Assembly: GCA_012932295.1 (NCBI GenBank)
Contig: JAAONU010000016.1
Coordinates: 31,805,290 to 31,869,289 of the forward strand
DNA from: Cyclina sinensis
Lineage: Eukaryota > Mollusca > Bivalvia > Venerida > Veneridae
Direction of reading: 5' to 3'
DNA: 64,000 nt
The notes beneath the pieces are model-generated. The model searched no databases, was not told where the DNA came from, and saw only the letters and a program-made list of their open reading frames with translations. Position numbers and translations under genes: made by a program. How positions within the stretch are numbered: position 1 is the stretch's first letter; each line of letters begins with the position of its first letter. This document shows positions 47,356 through 58,320 of this stretch, piece by piece.

Positions 47356-49269
47356 TTATGCCCCCTCTTCAAAGAAGTGGGGGTATATTGCTTTGCATTT
47401 GTCTGTGGTCGGTCCGTCGGTCTGTAGACCAAAAGTTTCCGACCAATAACTAAAGAATGCTAAGGCCTAGGAACTTCAAACTTGGTAGGATGATTGTCCA
47501 TCACCAGAAGATGACCCCTATTGAATTTGGGATCAAGGGGTCAAAGGTCAAGGTCACATTGACCTTGTAGGTAGAAACGGTTTCCGACCAATAACTAAAG
47601 AACGCTTAGGCCTAGGAACTTTAAACTTGGTAGGATGATTGCCCATCACCAGTAGATGACCCCTATTGATTTTGGGGTCAAGGGGTCAAAGGTCAAGGTC
47701 ACATTGACCTTGTAGGTAGAAACAGTTTCCGACCAATAACTAGAGAACGCTTTGACCTAGGTTCACCAAACTTGGTATGCTGGTTGGTCATTACCAGTAG
47801 ATGACTCCTATTGATTTTGAGGTCATTAGGTCAAAGGTCAAGATCACAGAGACTTTCATCTTAAAAACGTTTTCCAATCAATAACTAGAGAACGCTTTGA
47901 CCTAGGTTCACCAAACTTGGTATGCTGGTTGGTCATCACCAGTAAATGACCCCTGTTGATCATGAGGTCATTAGGTCAAAGGTCAAGCTCACAGGGACCT
48001 TCATCCTAAAAATGGTTTCCGATCAATAACTAGAGAACGCTTTGACCTAGGTTCACCAAACTTGGTATGCTGGTTGGTCATCACCAGTAGATGACCCCTG
48101 GTGACTTTGAGGTCATTAGGTCAAAGGTCAAGATCACAGAGACTTTCATCTTAAAAACGTTTTCCAATCAATAACTAGAGAACGCTTTGACCTAGGTTCA
48201 CCAAGCTTGGTATGCTGGTTGGTCATCACCAGTAGATGACCCCCTATTGATTTTGAGGTCATTAGGTCAAAGCTCAAGCTCACAGGTACTGTGACTCTAA
48301 AAATGGTTTCGGATCAATAACTAGAGAATGCTTTAACCTAGGTTCACCAAACTTGGTATGCTGGTTGGTCATGACCAGTAAATGACCCGTTTTGATTTTG
48401 AGGTCATTAGGTCAAAGGTCAAGCTCACAGGGACCTTCATCCTAAAAATGGTTTCCGATCAATAACTAGAGAACGCTTTGACCTAGGTTCACCAAGCTTG
48501 GTATGCTGGTTGGTCATTACCAGTAGATGACTCCTATTGATTTTGAGGTCATTAGGTCAAAGGTCAAGATCACAGAGACTTTCATCTTAAAAACGTTTTC
48601 CAATCAATAACTAGAGAACGCTTTGACCTAGGTTCACCAAACTTGGTATGCTGGTTGGTCATCACCAGTAAATGACCCCTGTTGATCATGAGGTCATTAG
48701 GTCAAAGGTCAAGCTCACAGGGACCTTCATCCTAAAAATGGTTTCCGATCAATAACTAGAGAACGCTTTGACCTAGGTTCACCAAACTTGGTATGCTGGT
48801 TGGTCATCACCAGTAGATGACCCCTGGTGACTTTGAGGTCATTAGGTCAAAGGTCAAGATCACAGAGACTTTCATCTTAAAAACGTTTTCCAATCAATAA
48901 CTAGAGAACGCTTTGACCTAGGTTCACCAAGCTTGGTATGCTGGTTGGTCATCACCAGTAGATGACCCCCTATTGATTTTGAGGTCATTAGGTCAAAGGT
49001 CAAGCTCACAGGTACTGTGACTCTAAAAATGGTTTCGGATCAATAACTAGAGAATGCTTTGACCTAGGTTCACCAAACTTGGTATGCTGGTTGGTCATGA
49101 CCAGTAAATGACCCGTTTTGATTTTGAGGTCATTAGGTCAAAGGTCAAGGCCACAGGGACCTTGATCCTAAAAACGGTTTCCGATCAATAACTAGAGAAC
49201 GCTTTGGCCCAACCACAAGAAATTAGGTGTTGCCGGGGGGCATTTATGTTTTACAAACATTTCTTGTTT
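47356..49269 (+). mobile_element. Hairpin-GTCC-tandem element with a 145-bp array and 726-bp higher-order repeat
   Basis: The 5' hairpin is TATGCCCCCTCTTC / GAAGTGGGGGTATA (47358-47388). A GGTCGGTCCGTCGGTCTGT tract follows at 47408-47426. Twelve full units and a partial one start (at (G/A)A(C/T)CAATAAC) at 47441, 47586, 47731, 47876, 48021, 48166, 48312, 48457, 48602, 48747, 48892, 49038 and 49183: spacing 145, with 146 twice. Units 47731-48456 match units 48457-49182 in order, including the two 146-bp units, giving a 726-bp repeat of five units. The 3' end has GGGGGGCAT (49235-49243), complementary to the 5' ATGCCCCC, then a perfect hairpin ATGTTT-TAC-AAACAT (49246-49260) and TTCTTGTT. Confidence 0.85.
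47828..49147 (+). promoter_or_regulatory. Cluster of nine perfect DR1 nuclear-receptor-type motifs
   Basis: AGGTCAAAGGTCA (direct repeat of AGGTCA with one spacer base) starts at 47828, 47973, 48118, 48409, 48554, 48699, 48844, 48990 and 49135, once per 145-bp unit. Near matches lie at 47538 and 47683 (GGGTCAAAGGTCA) and 48263 (AGCTCA in the second half-site). A third half-site two bases upstream makes each an additional DR2. DR1 is the canonical site for HNF4 and RXR heterodimers in animals. Motif presence is direct; any activity is inference, and the motif is a by-product of the transposon repeat. Confidence 0.5.
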
Positions 49270-49425
49270 TATATTTAGACTATTTGCATGTAACTCTTTG
49301 ACTATATCGATTTCTGCACCACGTGACTGTAATATTGAGAAAAGTAATGGTAAATACAGACATCAACTTTAGAACTTATTTTATTTTTAGACAAATTGCA
49401 TGTAATTCTTTGACTATAAGTCTAA
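49270..49425. repeat. Two-copy short repeat next to the element's right end
   Basis: TTGCATGTAA(C/T)TCTTTGACTATA occurs at about 49283-49305 and again at about 49397-49419, with a shared TTTAGAC just before each. It may be a local duplication or two copies of a small repeat. Confidence 0.55.
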
Positions 49426-51225
49426 GAATATAGCTATATTTAAAACGACTTTGACATTCAAGAGCTGTTTTAAGTGCAGTAATTCCGAGTGGATTAGATT
49501 TGTCAGCTCTTTGGTCTGATTCAGAATCACTGATTTGGGTTATAAACTTTTCTTTATTTGAATTTGATTGTTGGTAATTATCGCAATATGTATATAGAAA
49601 TCACTTTTAACAAAAACTTTGAATTATACAAATTGAGACATGGTTCGTGCCTGTCGCAAACTTTAAAAGAAAAACCTGATTTCTCACATTCGCTTATGTT
49701 CTGTTTGTGACATAATTCTTATGTCTTGTTTGTGACATAATTCTGAAATAGTGATCTTATTCTGTAACACTTTTTTAAAAAGATTTTTTATACATTTTGT
49801 ACGATTTAATGCGACTTTAGAGTTATTTGAGACTAATATTTTATATGTGTTATTATCCATGCGTATTTATAAAGCATTTGCATTGCAAGATTGCATAAAA
49901 CTGGTCAAAATGGTGATCATACGGTACACGAAATACTTCGTCTATTATCTTTACAGCAACCAATTACACAATTCTAATATGACTGTTTTACTGGTTTTGT
50001 TTGTCACATGATCGAGCCGAAAAGGAGGACGATTTCAGTTATATTTCCTCAGACCCACTTTCTAGAAAAGACAGTATGACTTTCTTGATGAATGGCTCTC
50101 TTATCTTTTTTGTTTAGGAATCCCGTGTTAGTTGATTCTTGCAATATCTCTATTTTTCCCTTACGGGGCAATAAGTCGAGAGTTCGAGTCAGTTTCAAGG
50201 CTTGGTCTGGTAAAGCAATTGGTTGAGCTGTTAACTAATTTCAGAAAGAAAACCGATCGACTGTCTGTTTCTTGCCTGTTTTATTAAATATGGGTAGTTT
50301 CAGTTGATTCAACCTCGTCTTCGCATACGCCCATTAGGCTGATTCTTTCAGTAATAGTGCTACTATTCTAAGAGAGATACGTACGTCGTGCTAGAAGAAA
50401 GCGATGTATCAAAAGACTTTCAGGATAAGCTGGAGCGACTTCCTTGTCAATATAGATTTCATTTTGTAATCTGATATCATTAGCCTTTGATGGAAATAAA
50501 AACGTCGTTGCAACATTAAATAAACAAGTAATTTCAAATTAATATTTTTAATCTGTAATTAGTTAAATAACACAAGAATTTTTTTAAAGAATGATAGTTA
50601 TCAATACAAGTCTGTGTCTTAGCTTCTCCAAGAAAGACCTGCTTCTGTTGCGTGACGGTTCTTCTTACGTAAGTTTAGCTGAAGAAAATAGGGCAACTGG
50701 TATAAAAACAAGGAATGTGTAACAATAAATACTTCAGCTTTGTGTAAACTAGTCGGATGAAAATTTTCAAAAAGACATTTGTTGATTTTGTTTTGAGTAT
50801 TTTCTGCACTTATTTACGTCCTTCTCAATTTTAAAGAAATGTAACTGTAATTATAACAAACGCATTTAATTGATCGGCATTATGGCTCGGGTTTCTATAT
50901 TGCTTCGTCATACAAATGTCCCTTTTATCAGTTCTCTGAGTTTACTCTTTACCCTTAACATCATGTGTACGAGTCTGTAAAAGTTCTTGTTAGTAAGCAC
51001 CGAGTTTTTTTTCTACGATTATTAATGGACACTACGGTAGATACTTTCAGCGTTAAGAACAGGAAAACAAACAAACAAAATCTGGCAGAATGTTGGCAGA
51101 CTTTGATGATAATGTGCGACTGAGGAATTGGCGACGTATACACTGTGATATATTGAATTTGCTATGCGGATAAAACCGGCATTTTCCGAAAACTACATAT
51201 AGCGTTGTAAATTTATCATAATTTT
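49426..51225. other. AT-rich intronic DNA, one tandem pair
   Basis: A 26-bp unit (TTATGT.. TGTTTGTGACATAATTC) is duplicated at 49693-49744. ORF 49751-50011 has no domain. A weak tRNA-like word pair near 50155-50230 is not convincing. Nothing else. Confidence 0.4.
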
Positions 51226-51390
51226 TCACTTGTAATTTCATTGACTGTCAACCTTAATCTTGTTATTAAGACGAGTAATGTTCTAACACACATAAACTGT
51301 CAATTACTATACAGGTCTTATGACTGTAAAATCAATACCAAACTGATAGAGAAGAAAATGCTGGTGATAGGCAGTTGGTGTTCAAGAAAA
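51226..51390 (+). repeat. Dispersed repeat family C, copy 1
   Basis: Shared words in order with 56563-56760 and 58137-58320: ATTTCATTGACTG, ACAAGTAATGTTCT (here ACGAGTAATGTTCT), ACACATAA, TGTCAATTA, GTGAAAATCAATA (here GTAAAATCAATA). Three diverged direct copies. Not a recognised family. Confidence 0.5.
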
Positions 51391-52233
51391 TCTAACTCAA
51401 GATAACTAAGGCACTTACACCCTTTAGAGAGAAAATCGTCTTCTTGAATGCATTTTTTTCGGCGTATCTTTCTGACCTATATTTGTAACAAATGAAATTG
51501 TTAGATACAAAATCTTCAACTGAAGAAGGAAGTTTGCCATTGGTTAAAAGTATAAATGTTGTAAAATTTAAGGGCAGAATTCGTAATTATTAGTTTAATT
51601 GCCACTGAAAATAATACAATTATGATAACATTAATCTATCAAGTTGTTACGTTATAACCTTAAAATTTTACTAAATAGAATGAATATGTCATAAATATGA
51701 CAGAAATATAATTTAATTTACTGAAAATGATATGGACACTTTTAGCATTAAACTCAACTTTTTTTCATAGTCTGAACAGTTATGGACAAAGGCCATTCGA
51801 TTACTACATGCGTTAATGTTTGCTAACTCTTATGGGGCATGAATTTTGTACTGTATCTACGCCGATAATCTTTTTTTAAAGTATTTCTTGTTTTCATTAG
51901 AGATGCTGTTATACAGACAGATATGATTTCTACTGATGATTTCATTTATCTAAAATGACCCTATTTTTTAAGTCATGTACTTCAAGAATGTGAAATTGTT
52001 AGAATTTCCAAAGATTCAGCAGTCATACAGGCTTCTAGGCGTGGGTTCTATCCATTAAATATTTTAAGTCATTCATCAAGCTCCCGACAAAAGGAAAAAA
52101 GTGTTATTTCATTGTATACAGTCTCTACAAAATCTTATAGTCACATTTTCTTTTTCGTGAATATAAAGCAATCGAAAGCCTGGTTATTTCTACCATCCAT
52201 AGAACATAAAATATATAATAATAACCCTATGAA
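51391..52233. other. AT-rich intronic DNA, nothing recognised
   Basis: No ORF or repeat of note. Confidence 0.4.
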
Positions 52234-52335
52234 TGACACAAGACACAAATAATTCCTACAAGTGACAGAAGACACAAATAATTCCTACAAGTGACACAAG
52301 ACAAAAATAATCCCTACAAGTGACACAAGACACAA
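52234..52335. repeat. 29-bp minisatellite, three copies plus a stub
   Basis: Units starting TGACACAAGACACAAATAAT begin at 52234, 52263, 52292 and (partial) 52321, with one or two mismatches each. Confidence 0.9.
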
Positions 52336-52668
52336 TCCCTTCAGTGATGACGGTTAGAAGATTATTCAAAATTTCTGACTTTGCATTGATAGAAATTCAA
52401 TTTAAAATGTATGGGTTTAGCTGAAAGCACATATTTCCAGACTGGAAATAATTTGCCGAAAGTAGCTCAGTACTTGCACTAGTAGATTGCTTATACCATT
52501 AAATGAAAATAATGTCGAATTTTAAATGGTCACTGAATCTTGCAGAGATATGGCGCAAGGTTAATAACCATCATACCTACTTAAACCATTACAATAAAAG
52601 TATGCTAGACTAGTTTATTAACATTGGCAAGCCTTGTTCCAAGAAAGCCCGATCTCAGTGCTAACCAG
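52336..52668. other. AT-rich intronic DNA, nothing recognised
   Basis: No feature seen. This is the left flank of the foldback element. Confidence 0.4.
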
Positions 52669-52689
52669 GGTTGTTATAGGTATAGGAAG

Positions 52690-54275
52690 TGAGCAGTAGC
52701 AATCGCAGCGGTAGAAAAACGTGAAGTTGGCAGTAGCAGTACGAGCAGTAGCAGTAAACAAAACGTGAAGTTGGCAGTAGCAGTAACAGCAGTAGAAGTA
52801 AATTAAAACGTGAAGTTGGGAGTAGCAGTACGAGCAGTAGCAGTAAACAAAACGTGAAGCTGGCAGTAGCAGTACGAGCAGTAGCAGTAAATTAAAACGT
52901 GAAATTGACAGTAGCAGTAAGAGCAGTAGCAGTAAACAAAACGTGAAGTTGGCAGTAGCAGTAACAGCAGTAGAAGTAAATTAAAACGTGAAGTTGGGAG
53001 TAGCAGTACGAGCAGTAGCAGTAAACAAAACGTGAAGCTGGCAGTAGCAGTACGAGCAGTAGCAGTAAATTAAAACGTGAAGTTGGCAGTAGCAGTACGA
53101 GCAGTAGCAGTAAACAAAACGTGAAGTTGGCAGTAGCAGTACGAGCAGTAGCAGCAAACAAAACTTGAAGTTGGCAGTAGCAGTAACGGCAGTAGCAGTA
53201 AACAAAACGTGAAGTTGGCAGTAGCAGTACGACCAGTACCAGCAAACAAAACGTGAAGTTGGCAGTAGCAGTAACAGCAGTATCAGCAAATTAAAACTTG
53301 AAGTTGGCAGTAGCAGTACGAGCAGTAGCAGTAAATTAAAACGTGAAGTTGGCAGTAGCAGTACGAGCAGTATCAGTAAACAAAACGTGAAGTTGGGAGT
53401 AGCAGTAACAGCAGTAGCAGTAAATTAAAACGTGGTTTGCAGTAGCAGTACGAGCAGTAGCAGTAAACAAAACGTGAAGTTGGCAGAAGCAGTAACAGCA
53501 GTAGCAGTAAACAAAACGTGAAGTTGGCAGTAGCAGTAACAGCAGTAGCAGTAAATTAAAACTTGAAGTTGGCAGTAGCAGTAAATTAAAACGTGAAGTT
53601 GGCAGTAGCAGTACGAGCAGTAGCAGTAAACCAAACGTGAAATTGGCAGTAGCAGTAACAGCAGTAGCAGTAAATTAAAACATGAAGTTGGCAGTAGAAG
53701 TACGAGCAGTAGCAGTAAACAAAACGTGAAGCTGGCAGTAGCAGTACGAGCAGTAGCAGTAAATTAAAACGTGAAGCTGGCTGTAGCAGTACGCAGTAGC
53801 AGTAAATAAAAACGTGAAGTTGGCAGTAGCAGTAAACAAAACGTGAAGTTGGCAGTAGCAGTACGAGCAGTAGCAGTAAACAAAACGTGAAGTTGGCTGT
53901 AGCAGTACGAGCAGTAGCAGTAAACAAAACGTGAAGTTGGCAGTAGTAGTACGAGCAGTAGCAGTAAACAAAACGTGAAGTTGGCAGTAGCAGTAACAGC
54001 AGTAGCAGTAAACAAAACGTGAAGTTAGCAGAAGCAGTAACAGCAGTAGCAGTAATTTAAAACGTGAAGTTGGCAGTAGCAGTACGAGCAGTAGCAGTAA
54101 ATTAAAACGTGAAGTTGGCCGTAGCAGTACGAGCAGTAGCAGTAAACAAAACGTGAAGTTGGCAGTAGCAGTAACAGCAGTAGCAGTAAATTAAAACGTG
54201 AAGTTGGCAGTAGCAGTACGAGCAGTAGCAGTAAACAAAACGTGAAGTTGGCAGTAGCAGTAACAGCAGTAGCAG
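52690..54275 (+). repeat. Left arm: 44-46-bp minisatellite, about 35 copies
   Basis: The unit has ACGTGAAGTTGGCAGTAGCA, then either GTACGAGC or GTAACAGC, then AGTAGCAGTAAA, with spacer CAAA (44 bp) or TTAAA/ATTAAA (45-46 bp). The two centre variants and two spacers are intermixed. The CAG/TAG-rich composition produces overlapping ORFs in several frames that are not genes: 44 is not a multiple of three, so each ORF hops through frames of the unit. Confidence 0.95.
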
Positions 54276-55275
54276 TAGGAAACTCTGAAAGTCTGCGAGA
54301 GTGTTTGAAACAGTCAGACCGGTGCAATCGATTCGGGATGGTAGCTAGACTTTCTAGATTGGCACCAAATTCCTGAAAGTTTGCATTAATGTCAGAAACA
54401 GTAGCAGACCGTAACAATGGACACCGGAGGGTCCCTTAACATAAAAAATGACATTTTCTCAATTTTGGCACCAACATTTCTGAAAGTCTATGAGAGGTTT
54501 AGAAACAGTTGCAGACCGGTAAAATTGACCCGGGAGGATGGCTAGACCTTAAATATGACATTTTCCCCATTTGCACCAAAATTCCTGAAAGTCTGCGAGA
54601 GTGTCAGAAACAGTCACAGACCAGTAAAATCGACACGGGAGGGTCCCTAGACATTAAAAATGACATTTTCCCAAGTGGCACCAAAATTCCTGAAAGTCTG
54701 CGAGTGTGTCAGAATCAGTCGCAGACCGGTAAAATCAACACGGGAGGGTCCCTAGACATTAAAAATGACATTTTCCCGATTGGCACCAAAGTTCCTGAAA
54801 GTCTGCGAGAGTGTCAGAAACAGTCGCAGACCGATAAAATCGACTTGGGAGGGTCCCCAGACATTAAAAATTACATTTTCCTTAGTGGCACCAAAATTCC
54901 TGAAAGTCTGCGAGTGTGTAAGAAAAAGTCGCAGACCGGTAAAATCGACAAGGAAGGGTCCCTAGACATTAAAAATGACATTTTCCCGATTGGCACCAAA
55001 ATTCCTGGAAGTCTGCGAGAGTGTCAGAAACAGTTGCAGACCGGTTAAATCGACTTAGGAGGGTCCCTAGACATTAAAAATTACTTTTTCCCAAGTGACA
55101 CCAAAATTTCGAAAGTCTGCGAGTGTGTCAGAAACAGTCGCAGACCGGAAAAATCGACTTAGGAGGGTCCCTAGACATTAAAAATAACATTTTTCGGATT
55201 GGCACTAAAATTCATGAAAATTTGCTAGAGTGTTAGAAACAGTCGCAGAACTACGCAATAGACTCTGGAGGGTCT
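54276..55275 (+). repeat. Central 105-bp array, ten units, alternating A/B types
   Basis: Units marked by CCTGAAAGTCTGCGAG occur near 54285, 54373, 54480, 54585, 54690, 54795, 54900, 55005, 55109 and 55214. Inner spacing is exactly 105. From 54585 on, units alternate between one carrying GATTGGCACC..CGAGAGTGT and one carrying AAGTGGCACC..CGAGTGTGT, so the true period is about 210. Outer units are more diverged, as expected for an array homogenised from the middle. Because 105 is 35 codons, one frame stays open (54509-55048), encoding a 35-residue repeat (DIKNDIFP..GTKIPESLR). I treat this as a by-product. Confidence 0.9.
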
Positions 55276-55333
55276 GTTGATGTTTAAACATGTTTTATTT
55301 TCATTGAAACTTTCAAGACATTTAAGACTTTCT

Positions 55334-55773
55334 TACTGCTACTGCTGTTACTGCTACTGCCAGCTTCACGTTTTATTTACTGCTACTGCTGTTACTGCTA
55401 CTGCCAACTTCACGTATTGTTTTACTGCTACTGCTGTTACTGCTACTGCCAACTTCACGTATTGTTTTACAGCTACTGCTGTTACTGCTACTGCCAACTT
55501 CACGTTTTGTTTTACTGCTACTGCTGTTACTGCTACTGCCAGCTTCACGTTTTGTTTACTGCTACTGCTCGTACTGCTACTGCCAACTTCACGTTTTGTT
55601 TACTGCTACTGCTCGTACTGCTACTGCCAACTTCACGTTTTGTTTACTGCTACTGCTCGTACTGCTACTGCCAACTTCACGTTTTGTTTACTGCTACTGC
55701 TCGTACTGCTACTGCCAACTTCACGTTTGATTTAATTTCTACTGCCAACTGCTACTGCGTACTGCTACTGCCA
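55334..55773 (-). repeat. Right arm: inverted 44-bp minisatellite, about 9-10 copies
   Basis: Reverse complement of the left-arm unit (GCTACTGCCAACTTCACGTT and so on), ending in CAACTTCCTATTAGT at the element boundary. Left-most units (55334-55550) are of the TGTTAC type, and those to the right are of the TCGTAC type. The arm is about a quarter as long as the left arm. Confidence 0.95.
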
Positions 55774-55795
55774 ACTTCCTATTAGTGGTTGTTAT

Positions 55796-56562
55796 TTTAA
55801 GGCAGATATCATAAAAGTAAAAGCGGGTTAAGGAGATGTTGAAACTTTATTTTTAACAGTAAAAGTTGAAGTAATAAAAGAAATTTAAAAACAATATTCA
55901 TATCACGATTTGTGCTTTTTCTGCGACAATGTGTTTATGTGACTTAGATTTTTTATGAAAGCATGATCACGTCATAAAGTCGCGTGCATCTAAATAACTA
56001 GAGACTTAATTCCGTCTGAGTAAGCAAATGTTGCCATCTTTGTATATAATGTAATTAAAATATTACAGTTATTTTAAACAAAAGGCAGGTCAAACGAAGG
56101 ACATTTGATGCTAGCCTTGACTTCTTGTATTCACTATTTTAGCAGTAGATATGACGTAAACATTTTTCGTACACTGTGCTTGCATGGCGTGTCTTTTTCT
56201 CAAAGCAGAATAGAGCATCGCTCTCAAGCGGAGGCATACTCACATTGTTCATTTTGAGAGATATTTCCATGAAAAAAAATCTTGTTTGCTGAACAAAGAA
56301 CACGATGTATTTTATACCGGTTTATAATTTTGTTGTCACTGTTACAGGCAACTATATATAAATATTTAGCAAGATCCGTGAATCTTTATATGTGTAAGCC
56401 ACATACACAAGATCGTTCTCCGTTTGCATGTGAAATCAAAACAAACGTGCCGGATATTCATTTTAGCGTTACAAGTATATTTCAAATCAGGAACACGAAG
56501 TATTTATTATAAGTAAAGCACGTTTAACAGAATATGATATTATCCCGAGGTTTTCTTTTCTG
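55796..56562. other. AT-rich intronic DNA, nothing recognised
   Basis: Chance ORF 56282-56512. No domain or repeat. Confidence 0.4.
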
Positions 56563-56760
56563 TTGTATATATGTAATTTTATTGGATGTCGCCTTGACCC
56601 CGTTACTCAGACAAGAAATATCCTCACACACATAACTGTCAATTATTAAACCGCCATCGTGATTGTGAAAATCAATACAGAGATGGTAGTGAAGAGAGCA
56701 CTTGATTATTTCGCTTTTGTTGATAGCCACTGGACATTCTAGTTCCTTTAAGTTGATGAA
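56563..56760 (+). repeat. Dispersed repeat family C, copy 2
   Basis: ACTCAGACAAGAAAT, CACACATAACTGTCAATTAT, GTGAAAATCAATACAGAG, GAGATGGTAGTGAAGAGAG and CACTGGACA match the copies at 51226 and 58137 in order. The minus-strand ORF at 56524-56730 is a by-product. Confidence 0.55.
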
Positions 56761-58136
56761 AATTCTCAGACATGGAAGAAAGAAAATTGTCCTCTACTGA
56801 CAGAACACCATTTCATATGAAATTGTGTAGTACAGACAGTTATATATTTTACTGATGTAGTTGCCGTTGTCATTTATTGCCTAGACTTTCTTCTTTTCTC
56901 AAGCACACAACAGACAAGTGAAATAAGAGAATAGCGTGTCTATTAAATTTTCTCAGCATGTTCACAATTAGCAAAATTTGTTGTTTCCCATGAAAACAAT
57001 ATCTTTATATAGATTTTTGTCTTTGTAAGAACTTGCACAGGTGAACAAATACCATTGTTGGATGTGTTAATTAAGCCGTAAAATATTATGTTTGGTGATT
57101 CTAACAGTTGTTTGCCTGCACAGCTTCTGTTCTATAAAAAGCAATGCTGTTGTTTCGGAAAGTACGAGTAACCTTGACCTTAAGACAATATGTATCAACG
57201 CCTTTAAGTTATCACTTCACTTGCTTTGTTTAAAACATAATGCAGTAATTGTATTCATTCATTCGGTTTCGAACTTAGTTTGAAAGACACATTTGCATGG
57301 TGCCATTAAGTTGGTCAGGTTAACTGAGGAAGCTACACCGAAAAAGATGGGCAAAGTGACTTTGACACGCTAGGGAGATAAATGTATGTTGCATGTTTGG
57401 TGAAATTCTAAGCCAACTTTGACTTTAAAATTTTCTCAGGTATTTAGTTTAAATGCAATGCGCTTATAAGTTATATATCGTCTAAAACAGAAGCAATGTC
57501 ACCAGAACGTCAGTAGAGCACAATTTACATTCATGTGAATGACACTAAGTACGATCTTTTTTTCTAACGTTAGAAAATGTAGATAAATTATTCTAATACT
57601 GTCTTCATAATTTCAGTGCCTACGTGGTTACTAGGAAAACGGTGTATTCCTTTAACATTCACTGGTATAAAAGTTACATCTACCGAATACTTAAGCATAA
57701 GGACATTTCTTTAATGGTTGCCATTCAATTGAAAACTTGTATCTTATCTTTGACAGAAGCCTTTTTTAGTGAGAGCGTAGAATTAGTATATTTTGCAATA
57801 GTACTTGCTAATAATATTAGAGTCAGTACTCACACAATAATTAAATAACAATTTATTGTTGCCATATTTGTCCTGTCAACTACACCTGGTGATTATAGAT
57901 GACAGACGCTGTTGTTTAAATACAACATCATATTTTTTTCGCTTGGCATCAGTCGAATATTGTCAAAATAAACGAGAATCCCGCATGCATTTTATAGCCC
58001 AATTGTATTTTCAAAAATATACGTATTTCATTATCTGCTGTTTCAAATCAAATTATAATATTTATGACATTTGATTTTAAAAATAAATATTGCAATAAGG
58101 AACTAGTACGGGTAATTTTGTCTGCCTAAAATTGCT
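56761..58136. other. AT-rich intronic DNA, nothing recognised
   Basis: Chance ORFs at 57092-57283, 57624-57848 and 57856-58074. No domains or splice context. Confidence 0.4.
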
Positions 58137-58320
58137 TTTTATTTTGCACTAGTAATTTCATTGACTGCCGCCTAAATTATGTTTTCTGAGACAAGTAATG
58201 TTCTCTAACACATAATTGTCAATTTATAAAAATCCCAAGAGATGGTGAAAATCAATATATATATACTACTGTAGATAACGAAAAAATCTTCGGTCGATAA
58301 TAGACACTGGACAGTGTTTT
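58137..58320 (+). repeat. Dispersed repeat family C, copy 3
   Basis: ATTTCATTGACTG, GAGACAAGTAATGTTCT, AACACATAATTGTCAATT, GATGGTGAAAATCAATA and GACACTGGACA align in order with copies 1 and 2. Confidence 0.55.

Larger units (their letters stand above)
52669..55795. mobile_element. Foldback (FB/MULE-like) element with 9-bp target duplication
   Basis: GGTTGTTAT occurs exactly at 52669-52677 and 55787-55795, immediately outside a 3109-bp unit (52678-55786). The unit's ends are AGGTATAGGAAGT and, reversed, ACTAATAGGAAGT (10 of 13 identical). Inside, the left arm is a 44-bp minisatellite (52690-54275) and the right arm is the same minisatellite in inverted orientation (55334-55773). The middle is an unrelated 105-bp tandem array. 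Inverted arms built of tandem repeats with 9-bp duplications are the hallmark of Drosophila Foldback elements, now grouped with Mutator-like transposons. No transposase is encoded, so it is non-autonomous. Confidence 0.75.

Noticed and set aside
47441..49200. CRISPR-like array or centromeric satellite
   Set aside because: There are no spacers between units, and the array is bounded by transposon-type ends within an animal gene intron.
50155..50230. Possible tRNA on the minus strand (CAGCTCAACCAATTGC and GACTCGAACTC)
   Set aside because: The A-box and B-box words are weak and about four bases too close, and no acceptor or anticodon stem pairs convincingly.
52892..55785. Many overlapping 60-150-codon ORFs rich in CYCQLHVLF / TATANFTF words on both strands
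   Set aside because: They are frame-hopping translations of the 44-bp minisatellite. The same unit is read in all three frames, with no start context or splice signals.
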